Source: Rhizobium sp. SL86 (GTDB lineage Bacteria > Pseudomonadota > Alphaproteobacteria > Rhizobiales > Rhizobiaceae). Taken from it: a stretch of DNA of 64,000 bases. The DNA lies in NCBI RefSeq assembly GCF_026672545.1, contig NZ_JAPPRJ010000005.1, positions 1-64,000 of the forward strand. The letters run 5' to 3'. Position 1 is the first letter of the stretch. Each line of letters opens with the position of its first letter. The notes under the pieces were generated by a model. That model saw only the letters and a list, made by a program, of their open reading frames with translations. It ran no database searches and had not been told where the DNA came from. Made by a program: the position numbers and the translations under genes. Shown here in pieces: positions 16,705-24,634 of the stretch.

Positions 16705-18858
16705 TCAATCGGCAAAGACGATGCGGCCGGATGCGCGGCGCGTCTGCAGCCAGCCGATGACGGCGGCGCGGACGCGGTGCGCAAAGCGGTCCCAGCGGCT
16801 CGGATTGTGGATGACGTCGGCGCGATAGAAGGAGGGGCAAAGCACGGCCGCCTCCGACACCTCGCCGCAATTGCCGCAGCCGACGCAGGAATTGTCGATG
16901 GCCGCGACCGGATCATCCTTCAGCGGGTCGTCGGTCTGCTTGACAGAGAGAGACGGACAGCCGGAGAGGCGAATGCAGGCGTGATCGCCGGTGCAGACAT
17001 CCTCATCGACACCGAAACGCTCTTTCACCATGCGTTTGCCCTCCTTCACGGCCTTGGCGAATTGCGGCTTCACGCGGCGCTGCTTGTTGAGCATGCATTC
17101 CGACGAGGCGACGATGATCTTCGGCCCCTTTTCCGTCGTCGTCAGCGCCTCCTTCAGCGTGTCGCGCATCTTTGCGACATCATAGGTGCGGTCGATCTGG
17201 CGAACCCAGGTGGCGCCAATCCCCTTGACTGCATTGACGATGGAATTGTTGGTCTTGCGGCGCGGGTTGAGCGCGCGCGACGACATGATGTCCTGGCCGC
17301 CGGTTGCGGCGGAGTAATAGTTGTCGACGACGAGGATTACACCATCCTGCTTGTTGAAGACGGCATTGCCGACCGAGGTCGCAAGCCCGTTGTGCCAGAA
17401 GCCGCCGTCGCCCATCACGGAAATCGAACGCTTGCCGGCCTCGACATTGAAGGCGGAGGCAGACGCCGGGCCAAGGCCGTAACCCATCGTCGTGCCGCCG
17501 ATATTGAAGGGCGGCAGGATGGAGAAGAGGTGACAGCCGATATCGGCAGAGACGTGATGTTCGCCGAGTTCCTTCTCGACCAGCTTCATGGCCGCGAAGA
17601 TCGGGCGTTCCGGACAGCCGGTGCAGAAGCCGGCGGGCCGTGGCGGCACGACTTCGGCAAGTGCCTTGACCTTGGGATCGGAAAGGATGGCATCCGGGCT
17701 CGGCACCGGCGGACGGTTGCCGAGAAGCTGCGGAGCATTGGTCTCGATAAAGGTGCCTAGTCCCTTGATGAGCACCGGGGTCGTATATTCGCCGCCGAGT
17801 GGGAGCACGTCCTTGCCGGAAACCTTCGTCTGAATGTCCTTGCGGCGGAAGAGCGTGTGCAGCGTGTGCTCGATATATTCCGGCGCGCCTTCTTCGACCA
17901 TGAGGATCGCCTTCTTGCCGGCGGCAAAGGCAATCAACTCGTCCTCGATCATCGGATAGGAGACATTCATCACATAGAGCGGCACGCGACAGTTTCCGTA
18001 GATGTCGGCGAGGCCCAGATGCTGGAGTGCGCGCATCGCGCCATTATAGACGCCGCCCTGAAGAACGATGCCAATCTCACCGTCGCTCGGGCCGAAGTAT
18101 TCGTTGAGCTTGTTGGCCTTGATGAACTCGACGGCGGCGGGCCAGCGCTTTTCAAGTTTCTCCTTTTCATGGGTGAAGGAGGCCGGCGGCAGGACGATGC
18201 GGTTGACGTCGCGGCGCGGATTTTCCAGCGCCTCCCGCAGCGTATAGTCGGGCCGCTTGTTGTCCTTTGCGACGAAATGGCCGTGAACGTGGCAAGAGCG
18301 GATGCCCACCTGAAGCATGACCGGCGTGTTGGAGGCCTCCGAAAGCTCGAAACCCTTCTCGACCGCTTCAACGATCGAGGGCAGGTTCGGCCGGGGCGTC
18401 AGCAGCCACATCTGCGATTTCATCGCAAAGGCGTGGCTGCGTTCCTGCATAATGGAAGAGCCTTCGCCAAAGTCCTCGCCGATGATCACCAGTGCGCCGC
18501 CGGTGACGCCGCCGGAGGAAAGGTTCGACAGCGCATCGGAGGCCACATTCGTGCCGGCGGTGGATTTCCAGGTGACGGCTCCGCGTACCGGATACATGAC
18601 CGAGGCGGACAGCATGGCGGCAGCGGCGGCTTCCGAGGCGGACGTCTCGAAATGAACACCCAACTCTTCCATGACGTCCTTGGCATCGGCCAACACATCC
18701 ATGAGATGCGAGATCGGCGATCCCTGATAGCCTCCGACATAAGAGACGCCCGATTGCAGGAGCGCCTTGGTGATGGCGAGGATGCCTTCGCCCCGAAATA
18801 TGTCGCCCTCTTTTAGCTTCAGGTCCTCAACTTCGCGCGCAAATGATCGCTCTGCCAT
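16705..18858 (-). CDS. Indolepyruvate:ferredoxin oxidoreductase alpha subunit (IorA-like)
   Basis: A 717-residue subunit. It has an N-terminal pyrimidine-binding domain (SYVGGYQGSPISHLMDVL), a middle domain, a thiamine-diphosphate motif (GDGGFWHNGLATSVGNA... VDNYYSAATGGQ) and a C-terminal ferredoxin-type domain with two cysteine clusters (CTGDHACIRLSGC and CVGCGNCGE... CP). The reaction is oxidative decarboxylation of indolepyruvate or other aryl pyruvates with CoA and an electron acceptor. ATG 18858 (MAERSFARE) is chosen because GGGGA lies 8 bases upstream; an ATG at 18870 is possible. A perfect AT-rich palindrome lies just upstream and may control the operon. Confidence 0.88.
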   Translation of the reverse strand: MAERSFAREVEDLKLKEGDIFRGEGILAITKALLQSGVSYVGGYQGSPISHLMDVLADAKDVMEELGVHFETSASEAAAAAMLSASVMYPVRGAVTWKSTAGTNVASDALSNLSSGGVTGGALVIIGEDFGEGSSIMQERSHAFAMKSQMWLLTPRPNLPSIVEAVEKGFELSEASNTPVMLQVGIRSCHVHGHFVAKDNKRPDYTLREALENPRRDVNRIVLPPASFTHEKEKLEKRWPAAVEFIKANKLNEYFGPSDGEIGIVLQGGVYNGAMRALQHLGLADIYGNCRVPLYVMNVSYPMIEDELIAFAAGKKAILMVEEGAPEYIEHTLHTLFRRKDIQTKVSGKDVLPLGGEYTTPVLIKGLGTFIETNAPQLLGNRPPVPSPDAILSDPKVKALAEVVPPRPAGFCTGCPERPIFAAMKLVEKELGEHHVSADIGCHLFSILPPFNIGGTTMGYGLGPASASAFNVEAGKRSISVMGDGGFWHNGLATSVGNAVFNKQDGVILVVDNYYSAATGGQDIMSSRALNPRRKTNNSIVNAVKGIGATWVRQIDRTYDVAKMRDTLKEALTTTEKGPKIIVASSECMLNKQRRVKPQFAKAVKEGKRMVKERFGVDEDVCTGDHACIRLSGCPSLSVKQTDDPLKDDPVAAIDNSCVGCGNCGEVSEAAVLCPSFYRADVIHNPSRWDRFAHRVRAAVIGWLQTRRASGRIVFAD

Positions 18859-18884
18859 GACGTTCCCCATCTTGTTGGCATTTT

Positions 18885-18900
18885 ATATGCATATGCATAT
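18885..18900. promoter_or_regulatory. 16-base palindrome ATATGCATATGCATAT upstream of iorA-like gene
   Basis: A perfect palindrome built of two overlapping TATGCATA units, centred about 35 bases upstream of the oxidoreductase start on the minus strand. The same TATGCATA core occurs at 11448-11459 before the flavoprotein gene. It is probably an operator for the MarR regulator at 14338-14844, overlapping or adjoining the promoter. Confidence 0.5.
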
Positions 18901-18981
18901 TTAAACTTCAGGACCGTGTCAATTCGATAAGTATCGCACCACAAGGTGGGTTGCGGCCCCCTTCTCTCTTCGATCCAAATA

Positions 18982-19039
18982 GATGCCATTTCATATTTAA
19001 TTCCACGAAGGCACCGAAAGGATCTTGTCAAATGGCATC
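18982..19039. repeat. Inverted repeat GATGCCATTT / AAATGGCATC
   Basis: Ten-base perfect arms at 18982-18991 and 19030-19039, separated by 38 bases, lie just upstream of the IS6-type transposase. They may mark the damaged end of the insertion or a hairpin. No matching sequence was found on the other side of the transposase. Confidence 0.25.
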
Positions 19040-19082
19040 ATCAAGTTAACTGAACGTCGATCAAGATGTGGGATTTGGCGGC

Positions 19083-19799
19083 ATGACCTCATTCGCCCGT
19101 GCCCCTCTTTATCGTCGTCACCGATTTCCAGCGGACGTGATTGCCTATGCCGTGTGGCTTTATTTCCGTTTCCCGCTCAGTCTGCGCATGGTCGAGGATT
19201 TGCTGGCAGCGCGTGGCATCAACGTCTCTCACCAGACCGTGAGGCTTTGGGCGGAGAAATTCGGCAGACATTTCGCCAATGATATCCGCAAGCGTTCGGT
19301 CGGCAGGCTCGGCGATAAGTGGCACCTCGATGAGGTTGTCATCACCATCGCCGGTAAGAAACACTGGCTTTGGCGCGCTGTCGACCAGGATGGCTTCGTC
19401 CTTGACGTTCTGGTGCAAAGTCGCCGCAATGCCAAGGCTGCAAGGCGTTTGATGCGAAAGCTTCTGAAAGGACAAGGACGTTCGCCACGAGTGATGATCA
19501 CTGACAAGCTGCGATCCTACGGTGCAGCCAAGCGGGAGATCATGCCAGGCGTCGAGCATCGCTCGCACAAGGGATTGAACAATCGGGCAGAAAACTCCCA
19601 TCAACCGATCCGAAGGCGAGAGCGGATCATGAAGCGCTTCAAATCAGCGCGACAGCTTCAGCGTTTCATTTCCATCCACGATCCGATCGCCAACCTCTTT
19701 AACGTTCCCCGCCACGACGTTCCATCCGTCCACCATCGTGAACTACGAGCAACAGCCATGCAGATGTGGAGCGAGATCGCTCATCTCAAGGTAGCCTGA
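19083..19799 (+). CDS. IS6-family transposase
   Basis: A 238-residue intact DDE transposase. After the N-terminal HTH-like part (FRFPLSLRMVEDLLAARGINVSHQTVRLWAEKFG), the catalytic residues sit in HLDEVVITI (first Asp), MITDKLRSYGAA (second Asp) and NRAENSHQPIRRRER (Glu). It is not closely similar to the decayed IS6-type copy at 8965. ATG 19083 is used as the start; the frame is open to 19068. I could not find convincing matching terminal inverted repeats, so the element's borders are unresolved. Confidence 0.85.
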   Translation: MTSFARAPLYRRHRFPADVIAYAVWLYFRFPLSLRMVEDLLAARGINVSHQTVRLWAEKFGRHFANDIRKRSVGRLGDKWHLDEVVITIAGKKHWLWRAVDQDGFVLDVLVQSRRNAKAARRLMRKLLKGQGRSPRVMITDKLRSYGAAKREIMPGVEHRSHKGLNNRAENSHQPIRRRERIMKRFKSARQLQRFISIHDPIANLFNVPRHDVPSVHHRELRATAMQMWSEIAHLKVA

Positions 19800-19962
19800 T
19801 GCCGTACCTCCCCGCCATCTTTTGACCACAAGCCGATAAGTTTACAGTACTATTCCATGCTACTGCGCCAGCCGCCTGGTCAAGCAAGTCCTTTCGGTAC
19901 CTGGAGCAAATCCGGTGGCAGGAGGGATTCCTGTTTTCTGCAAATCATGAGATTCTTCTTTC

Positions 19963-21636
19963 ATGACGAAGCGCCGCCTGCCCATGGCCGAGCATGCCGA
20001 CACGCTGTCGCTGAAGGCGCTGCGAGAACTCGTGACGGGTCTGGTGGAGCGGGCTGATCGGGCAGACGCCCGGATTGAGAAGCTCGTAGCTGAGAACCAA
20101 AGGCTTCGGGATGAGAACGACCAGCTCAGGCTCGAGAACACCCGGCTGAAGATCGACAACCAGCTTCTGCGTGACGAGATTGCGCGCCTGAAAAACCTGC
20201 CGCCGCGCCCACCCTTCAGACCGTCGGGAATGGAGAAGGCGACCGGTGACAAGACGCTCACCGGCAAAGATCCGGCGTCCCGGCCGCGAGGGCCGAAGAA
20301 CGACACGAAGCGGGTGACGCGTGAAGAGGTACTGCCTGTCAGCGTGCCAGTTGGATCGCGCTTCAAGGGCTACAAGGACTGCTTCGTCCGGGATCTGGTG
20401 CTCAGGGTCGAGGTGGTTCGTTACCGTCGGGAATGCTGGGTAACGCCGGAGGGAGACACCATCATCGCGCCGTTGCCTGCGGGGATACGAGGTGGCTTTG
20501 GGCCCAATCTGCGACGGTTTTGTCTGATGCTCCATGCGCATGGCCAAGTCACGACGCAGCGAATGACGACCTTGCTCAACGACGTTGGTGTCGAAATCTC
20601 CAAACGTCAGGTGGTCCGCTTTCTCACAGAGAGGCTGGATGGCTTTCATGCCGAGGATGCAGCCGTGCTCCACGCCGGCCTCGTCTCTGCGCCTTTTGTG
20701 ACGGTCGACGACACCGGTGCCCGTCACGCCAACCGCAATGTTTATACGACGCATATCGGCGGTGAGCATTTCACCGCCTTTCGCACGACGTCTTCGAAGT
20801 CGCGACTGAACTTCCTGGCCCTGCTGCGCGGCAGCTATCAGGACTATATCCTCAACGATGCCGCCTTCGCTTTTCTCGAAGACCGGCAGGTGGACCCTGC
20901 CCTTCTGGCGCGGCTGAAGAGAAACGAACCGCGGCGGTTTGCCAATCAAGTTCCGTTTCTCGCCTATCTGGCTGAACATGGTATCGACATTTTCGACAGG
21001 GACATCATCCGCCCGTTCGCCGAGGCCGGCATCTGGGGTGCCATCCGCCATCATGGGCTGGTCGGCAAGGCAGTGATCGTCTCCGACGATGCCGGGCAGT
21101 TTCGGGTCGGTACCCACGCGCTGTGCTGGGTCCACGCAGAGCGATTGCTGCACAAGCTGATGCCGGCAACGCCGCGCCAGGTAAAACACGTCGAAACCCT
21201 CCGCGAGCTGATCTGGCTCTTTTACAAGCAGCTGAAAAACTATCAGCGAAGTCCCAGCCAACGTGCAGCTCACGGTCTTCAGGTCCGGTTTGATCGAATT
21301 TTCTCGATCCAGACCGGCTATGGTGACCTCGACAAGCTCCTTGCTCGGCTGAAGCGCCGCAAGCCGGAGCTGCTCAGGGTTCTGGAGCGGCCCGAAATCC
21401 CGCTCCACACCAATGCGTCGGAGCGAGATCTGCGTGGCTTTGTCATCAAGCGGAAGATTTCCGGAGGGACGGTCAGTCGCAATGGGCGCCAGGCGCGCGA
21501 CAGCATGCTGGGCCTTTCCAAGACCTGCCAGAAGCTTGGTCTGTCGTTCTGGCACTATCTGGGCGATCGGCTGGGGATCGGCACGTCGCACCCAGCCATT
21601 CCCCAACTGGCCACGATGATCGTTGCCAGATCCTGA
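19963..21636 (+). CDS. IS66-type transposase
   Basis: A 557-residue protein. It has an N-terminal leucine-zipper coiled coil (ADARIEKLVAENQRLRDEN and the following heptads to about residue 75), a zinc-ribbon/HTH region and a DDE domain with FVTVDDTGARH, VSDDAGQFRV and the C-terminal NASERDLRGFVIKRKISGGT motif typical of IS66 TnpC. The usual IS66 helper genes tnpA and tnpB are absent nearby, so this is a stand-alone form or a partial element. A small gene of unknown function ends 6 bases away on the other strand. ATG 19984 is an alternative start. Confidence 0.8.
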   Translation: MTKRRLPMAEHADTLSLKALRELVTGLVERADRADARIEKLVAENQRLRDENDQLRLENTRLKIDNQLLRDEIARLKNLPPRPPFRPSGMEKATGDKTLTGKDPASRPRGPKNDTKRVTREEVLPVSVPVGSRFKGYKDCFVRDLVLRVEVVRYRRECWVTPEGDTIIAPLPAGIRGGFGPNLRRFCLMLHAHGQVTTQRMTTLLNDVGVEISKRQVVRFLTERLDGFHAEDAAVLHAGLVSAPFVTVDDTGARHANRNVYTTHIGGEHFTAFRTTSSKSRLNFLALLRGSYQDYILNDAAFAFLEDRQVDPALLARLKRNEPRRFANQVPFLAYLAEHGIDIFDRDIIRPFAEAGIWGAIRHHGLVGKAVIVSDDAGQFRVGTHALCWVHAERLLHKLMPATPRQVKHVETLRELIWLFYKQLKNYQRSPSQRAAHGLQVRFDRIFSIQTGYGDLDKLLARLKRRKPELLRVLERPEIPLHTNASERDLRGFVIKRKISGGTVSRNGRQARDSMLGLSKTCQKLGLSFWHYLGDRLGIGTSHPAIPQLATMIVARS

Positions 21637-21641
21637 GCGCA

Positions 21642-21989
21642 TCACCGACGGTCTGGCTTCGGGAAGGACACGACCTTGCCGTCGTCGGACTGGATCTGAC
21701 CCGCGGTGTCGAGCACGTGGACGCCGGTGGGCTTCAGCAGTGTCGGCGAAACATTCCATTGACGGTTATCATCGGCATGCACCGTCACCGTCTTCTTGTT
21801 GCGACGGATCACGACACCCCGGACCAGAGCGCCGCCAGGGCCTTCAAACTCCACGCCGCTCCCCACCCTGATGTCTTGCAGGGCCGCCGTGGTTCGCTGG
21901 TGATGCAAATACTGCAGACGCTCGACGATGCGTGCGTTGAGTTCGATAAGGGTCGCCTCGTCCAGGCTGTCGATATCGATCTGCCTCAT
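21642..21989 (-). CDS. Conserved hypothetical protein, 115 residues, KOW/SH3-like
   Basis: A small basic protein with an N-terminal helical part (IDSLDEATLIELNARIVERLQYLHHQ) and a beta-rich part resembling a KOW or SH3-like fold (VGSGVEFEGPGGALVRGVVIRRNKKTVTVHADDNRQWNVSPTLLKP), which often binds nucleic acid. It converges on the IS66-type transposase with a 5-base gap, so the two may travel together. I do not recognise the family by name and assign no function. Confidence 0.6.
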   Translation of the reverse strand: MRQIDIDSLDEATLIELNARIVERLQYLHHQRTTAALQDIRVGSGVEFEGPGGALVRGVVIRRNKKTVTVHADDNRQWNVSPTLLKPTGVHVLDTAGQIQSDDGKVVSFPKPDRR

Positions 21990-22239
21990 GCGTTGTGCCC
22001 TACCCTCCTGTTCGGCGTTACGGCTACCATGCCGATAGCGCCGCTAGCAGGCAACCGGACACCGGCCTGTTTTCGGGCACCGCCACCGAATCTGCCCCGC
22101 TTACTCCCGCTTACCCCGTCCTCGGGATTTTCGAAAAGTAACAAGACGTTGAATTTATAGTAAAAAATTTATTAAACAGACATTTTTCGATCATTATTGT
22201 CCGTCATCTCACCCATCCTGATATGAACACTTTCACCTC
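21990..22239. other. AT-rich intergenic region
   Basis: No gene is supported here. The stretch changes from GC-rich to strongly AT-rich at about 22130-22200 (runs of TTTATAG, AAAAAATTTATTAAA), unlike its surroundings. It may be a transposon end or the promoter area for the toxin-antitoxin genes that follow. Confidence 0.4.
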
Positions 22240-22258
22240 CGATAAGTAACCCTTATCG
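22240..22258. promoter_or_regulatory. Inverted repeat CGATAAG-N5-CTTATCG before the toxin-antitoxin-recombinase operon
   Basis: Perfect 7-base arms separated by TAACC, about 80 bases upstream of the antitoxin ATG. The position fits autoregulation by the Phd-type antitoxin. A recombinase core site is an alternative, because the operon also encodes a tyrosine recombinase and such sites have inverted arms around a short spacer. Confidence 0.4.
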
Positions 22259-22340
22259 AATGTTAGAAGATCTACCGGTTGACCAACTGCCGCAGCCGCC
22301 TTATCCTCGGCGAAAATCACCTGTTTTATGGAAGCGCGTC

Positions 22341-22580
22341 ATGAGCACCACCGTCAAGGTTTCCGAGGCCAAGGCCCATCTGTCCGAATTGCTCGTCCGG
22401 GTCGAAGCCGGCGAAGACGTGATCATCTCACGTGGAAACGACCCGATTGCCAAGCTGTCCCGGATCCGCGGGGAAACAGATCTTCAGCTTCTGGTCAACG
22501 AAGTGCGGGCCGCCCGTGGCCGGGCAAAGCCCTCTTCTCACGATGAGATCATGTCCTGGCGGGACGAAGGGCGCCGATAA
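22341..22580 (+). CDS. Type II antitoxin, Phd/YefM family
   Basis: A 79-residue protein. STTVKVSEAKAHLSELLVRVEAGEDVIISRGNDPIAKLSRI is the standard Phd/YefM N-terminal DNA-binding fold, and the C-terminal part (SHDEIMSWRDEGRR) would wrap around the toxin. ATG 22341 is preferred; the frame extends to 22260 but without family similarity. The last base of its stop is the first base of the toxin start, so translation is coupled. It should repress its own promoter and neutralise the PIN toxin. Confidence 0.88.
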   Translation: MSTTVKVSEAKAHLSELLVRVEAGEDVIISRGNDPIAKLSRIRGETDLQLLVNEVRAARGRAKPSSHDEIMSWRDEGRR

Positions 22581-22996
22581 TGTCTTTCGTCATTGATGCA
22601 TCCCTGGTAGCGGCCTGGCTGCTACCGGAAGAGTATAGCGATGCGGCCGAGACCGTTATCGCCTCGATTGCGGAGCCCTGCCCTGCGCCGTCACTGTTCT
22701 GGTTCGAAATTCGCAACATTCTGGTCATGTCGGAAAGGCGTGGCCGGATTGCTTCGGGAGGCGCGCTCCTTGGCATGGAGCGGGTGCGACGATTGCCGCT
22801 CGACGATGTAGGGATTGGCGGCGACGGATCAATCCTGCTCCTGGCTTCCAATCACATCCTCAGCGCCTATGACGCGGCATATCTTACCCTGGCCATCAAT
22901 AGAAACGTACCCCTGGCCACCCTCGACCGCAAGCTGGCCGCCGCAGCCCGGAAAGAGGGGGTAACCGTGCTCGGCCCTTACGCTCATGGCGACTGA
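22580..22996 (+). CDS. Type II toxin, VapC-like PIN-domain ribonuclease
   Basis: A 138-residue PIN domain. Acidic catalytic residues are visible in VIDASLVAAWLLPEE (Asp near residue 6), LFWFEIRNIL (Glu), LSAYDAAYLTLA (Asp) and LATLDRKLAAAA (Asp). Such toxins cut tRNA or rRNA when the antitoxin is degraded. The gene overlaps the antitoxin by one base and the recombinase gene by 11 bases, making a tight three-gene unit. Confidence 0.88.
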   Translation: MSFVIDASLVAAWLLPEEYSDAAETVIASIAEPCPAPSLFWFEIRNILVMSERRGRIASGGALLGMERVRRLPLDDVGIGGDGSILLLASNHILSAYDAAYLTLAINRNVPLATLDRKLAAAARKEGVTVLGPYAHGD

Positions 22997-24128
22997 CAGC
23001 GAAGTTCTCCTCTCTGCCCGCGCCAAACAACTCGACACGATCGCCGCCGTCCTGCCGATCGACCGGCGCGACGAACTGGCCGAATTGTTGACCGACCAGG
23101 ACATCGAAACACTGCGCCATCTGGTCAACGAGGGCATGGGCGAAAACACCCTGCGCGCCCTCACCTCCGACCTCGCCTATCTGCAGGCCTGGTCGCTGGC
23201 CGCAACCGGCGCCTCCCTCCCCTGGCCGGCGCCCGAGGCACTGCTACTGAAATTCGTCGCTCACCATCTGTGGCAGCCCGACCAGCGCGACATCGATCCT
23301 CACCACGGCATGCCTGCAGCTGTTGAGCAAAGCCTGCGCGAGCAACGCTTCCTTCGATCTTCCGGACCGCATGCGCCCGACACGGTGCGCCGGCGGCTTG
23401 CCAGCTGGTCGACGCTGACGAAATGGCGCGGCCTGACCGGCGTCTTCTCCTCGCCTTCCCTGAAATCGGCGATACGCCTTGCCGTCCGCGCGACGCCGCG
23501 GCCAAGGAAACGCAAGAGCGTCAAGGCGGTGACCGGTGACGTCTTGGCAAAAATGCTTGCTACCTGCAGCGCCGACAGCCTGCGCGACGTCCGCGACCGG
23601 GCGATCCTGATGGTGGCGTTCGCGTCCGGCGGACGACGTCGTAGCGAGATCGCTGGTTTGCGCAGGGAGCAGCTCTCAGTCGAGCCGCCGATCACAGTCG
23701 AAAACGGCCCTCCCCTCCCCTCTCTCGCCATCCATCTGGGTCGCACAAAAACGTCTGGTTCCGAGCACGACGAGGTCGTTTATCTGACGGGTCGGCCCGT
23801 GGATGCGCTCAACGCATGGCTTGCGGTTGGAAGAAACGAAACGGGGAGCATTTTTCGGAAGATCGATCGCTGGGGCAATGTTTCGAAGCGGGCCCTAGAG
23901 CCGAGTGCGGTCAACCAGATCGTGAAGCAGCGGGCGGTGATGGCTGGGTTAGATCCGCGGGAGTTTTCTGCGCACGGTTTGCGATCGGGTTATCTGACGG
24001 AAGCCGCCAATCGCGGTATCCCCCTACCCGAAGCTATGGAGCAGTCAAGACATCGCTCCGTTCAACAAGCATCGAGCTATTACAATAGCGCTACAAGGAG
24101 GAGCGGCCGGGCAACAAGGCTCCTCTGA
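22986..24128 (+). CDS. Tyrosine recombinase/integrase
   Basis: A 380-residue site-specific recombinase. The N-terminal SAM-like core-binding domain spans roughly residues 40-170. The catalytic domain shows Arg in ASGGRRRSEIAGL, the box II HGLRSGYLTEAA (His and Arg), the downstream His in SRHRSVQQAS, and the nucleophile Tyr in SYYNSATRR. It starts inside the VapC-like toxin gene. Its job may be resolving plasmid multimers or moving this module; the toxin-antitoxin pair would add selective maintenance. Confidence 0.85.
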   Translation: MATDSEVLLSARAKQLDTIAAVLPIDRRDELAELLTDQDIETLRHLVNEGMGENTLRALTSDLAYLQAWSLAATGASLPWPAPEALLLKFVAHHLWQPDQRDIDPHHGMPAAVEQSLREQRFLRSSGPHAPDTVRRRLASWSTLTKWRGLTGVFSSPSLKSAIRLAVRATPRPRKRKSVKAVTGDVLAKMLATCSADSLRDVRDRAILMVAFASGGRRRSEIAGLRREQLSVEPPITVENGPPLPSLAIHLGRTKTSGSEHDEVVYLTGRPVDALNAWLAVGRNETGSIFRKIDRWGNVSKRALEPSAVNQIVKQRAVMAGLDPREFSAHGLRSGYLTEAANRGIPLPEAMEQSRHRSVQQASSYYNSATRRSGRATRLL

Positions 24129-24334
24129 TGTCCGGTATCGGCCCTGCGGTCATCACGGGCCGAAGGGATAAGGGCAGCTTCGCGCCTTCATCTCGGCCAT
24201 CCTGCCGCCGCACATGATAGCCTGAAAGCGGACGATCCGGCTCCACATAACGCAAGCGGCGAAATTGCGCTCCACATAAAGATCTCTTTATATGATTGAC
24301 CATTGCGACCTTTGCCGGCATTGTGAACCCTATC

Positions 24335-24516
24335 GTGGTTCTGCGGATCGTTAGGTCCGGAGCTAAGAGGGAATTCGGTGACGATGCCTTGCGCATCCAT
24401 ACCGGAGCTGCCCCCGCAACTGTGAGCGGAGAGCTGTCGTTCAACATGTCACTGAGGAAGACGCCTCGGGAAGACGAACGCCAGCGATGACCCGCAAGCC
24501 AGGAGACCTGCCGCGA
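24335..24516 (+). ncRNA. Cobalamin riboswitch upstream of metE
   Basis: The conserved cobalamin aptamer blocks appear in order: GCTAAGAGGGAATTCGGTG, the B12 box core GCTGCCCCCGCAACTGTGAGCG, CACTGAGGAAG with CGGGAAGAC, and the closing GCCAGGAGACCTGCC at 24498-24512. In this family adenosyl- or methylcobalamin binding shuts off the downstream gene. The next gene is the B12-independent methionine synthase, the classic target. A possible -35 box TTGACC lies at 24296-24301, but the -10 is poor. The stretch 24129-24295 holds no gene, only a repeated CTCCACATAA motif. Confidence 0.93.
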
Positions 24517-24634
24517 TAGATAACGTCCACGGGCGGGGTGTCCCGGTGTGCCGCTTTTGCGAACGGCACATTTGTGTCCGTCTCGTTGATGCGTCGTGCC
24601 CATGCCTTGCCCATAACCTTCGGGGTACAAGGAA

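Noticed and set aside
15624..18816. Several long plus-strand frames opposite the indolepyruvate oxidoreductase genes
   Set aside because: They mirror the coding strand of two clearly identified proteins and lack ribosome sites or domains.
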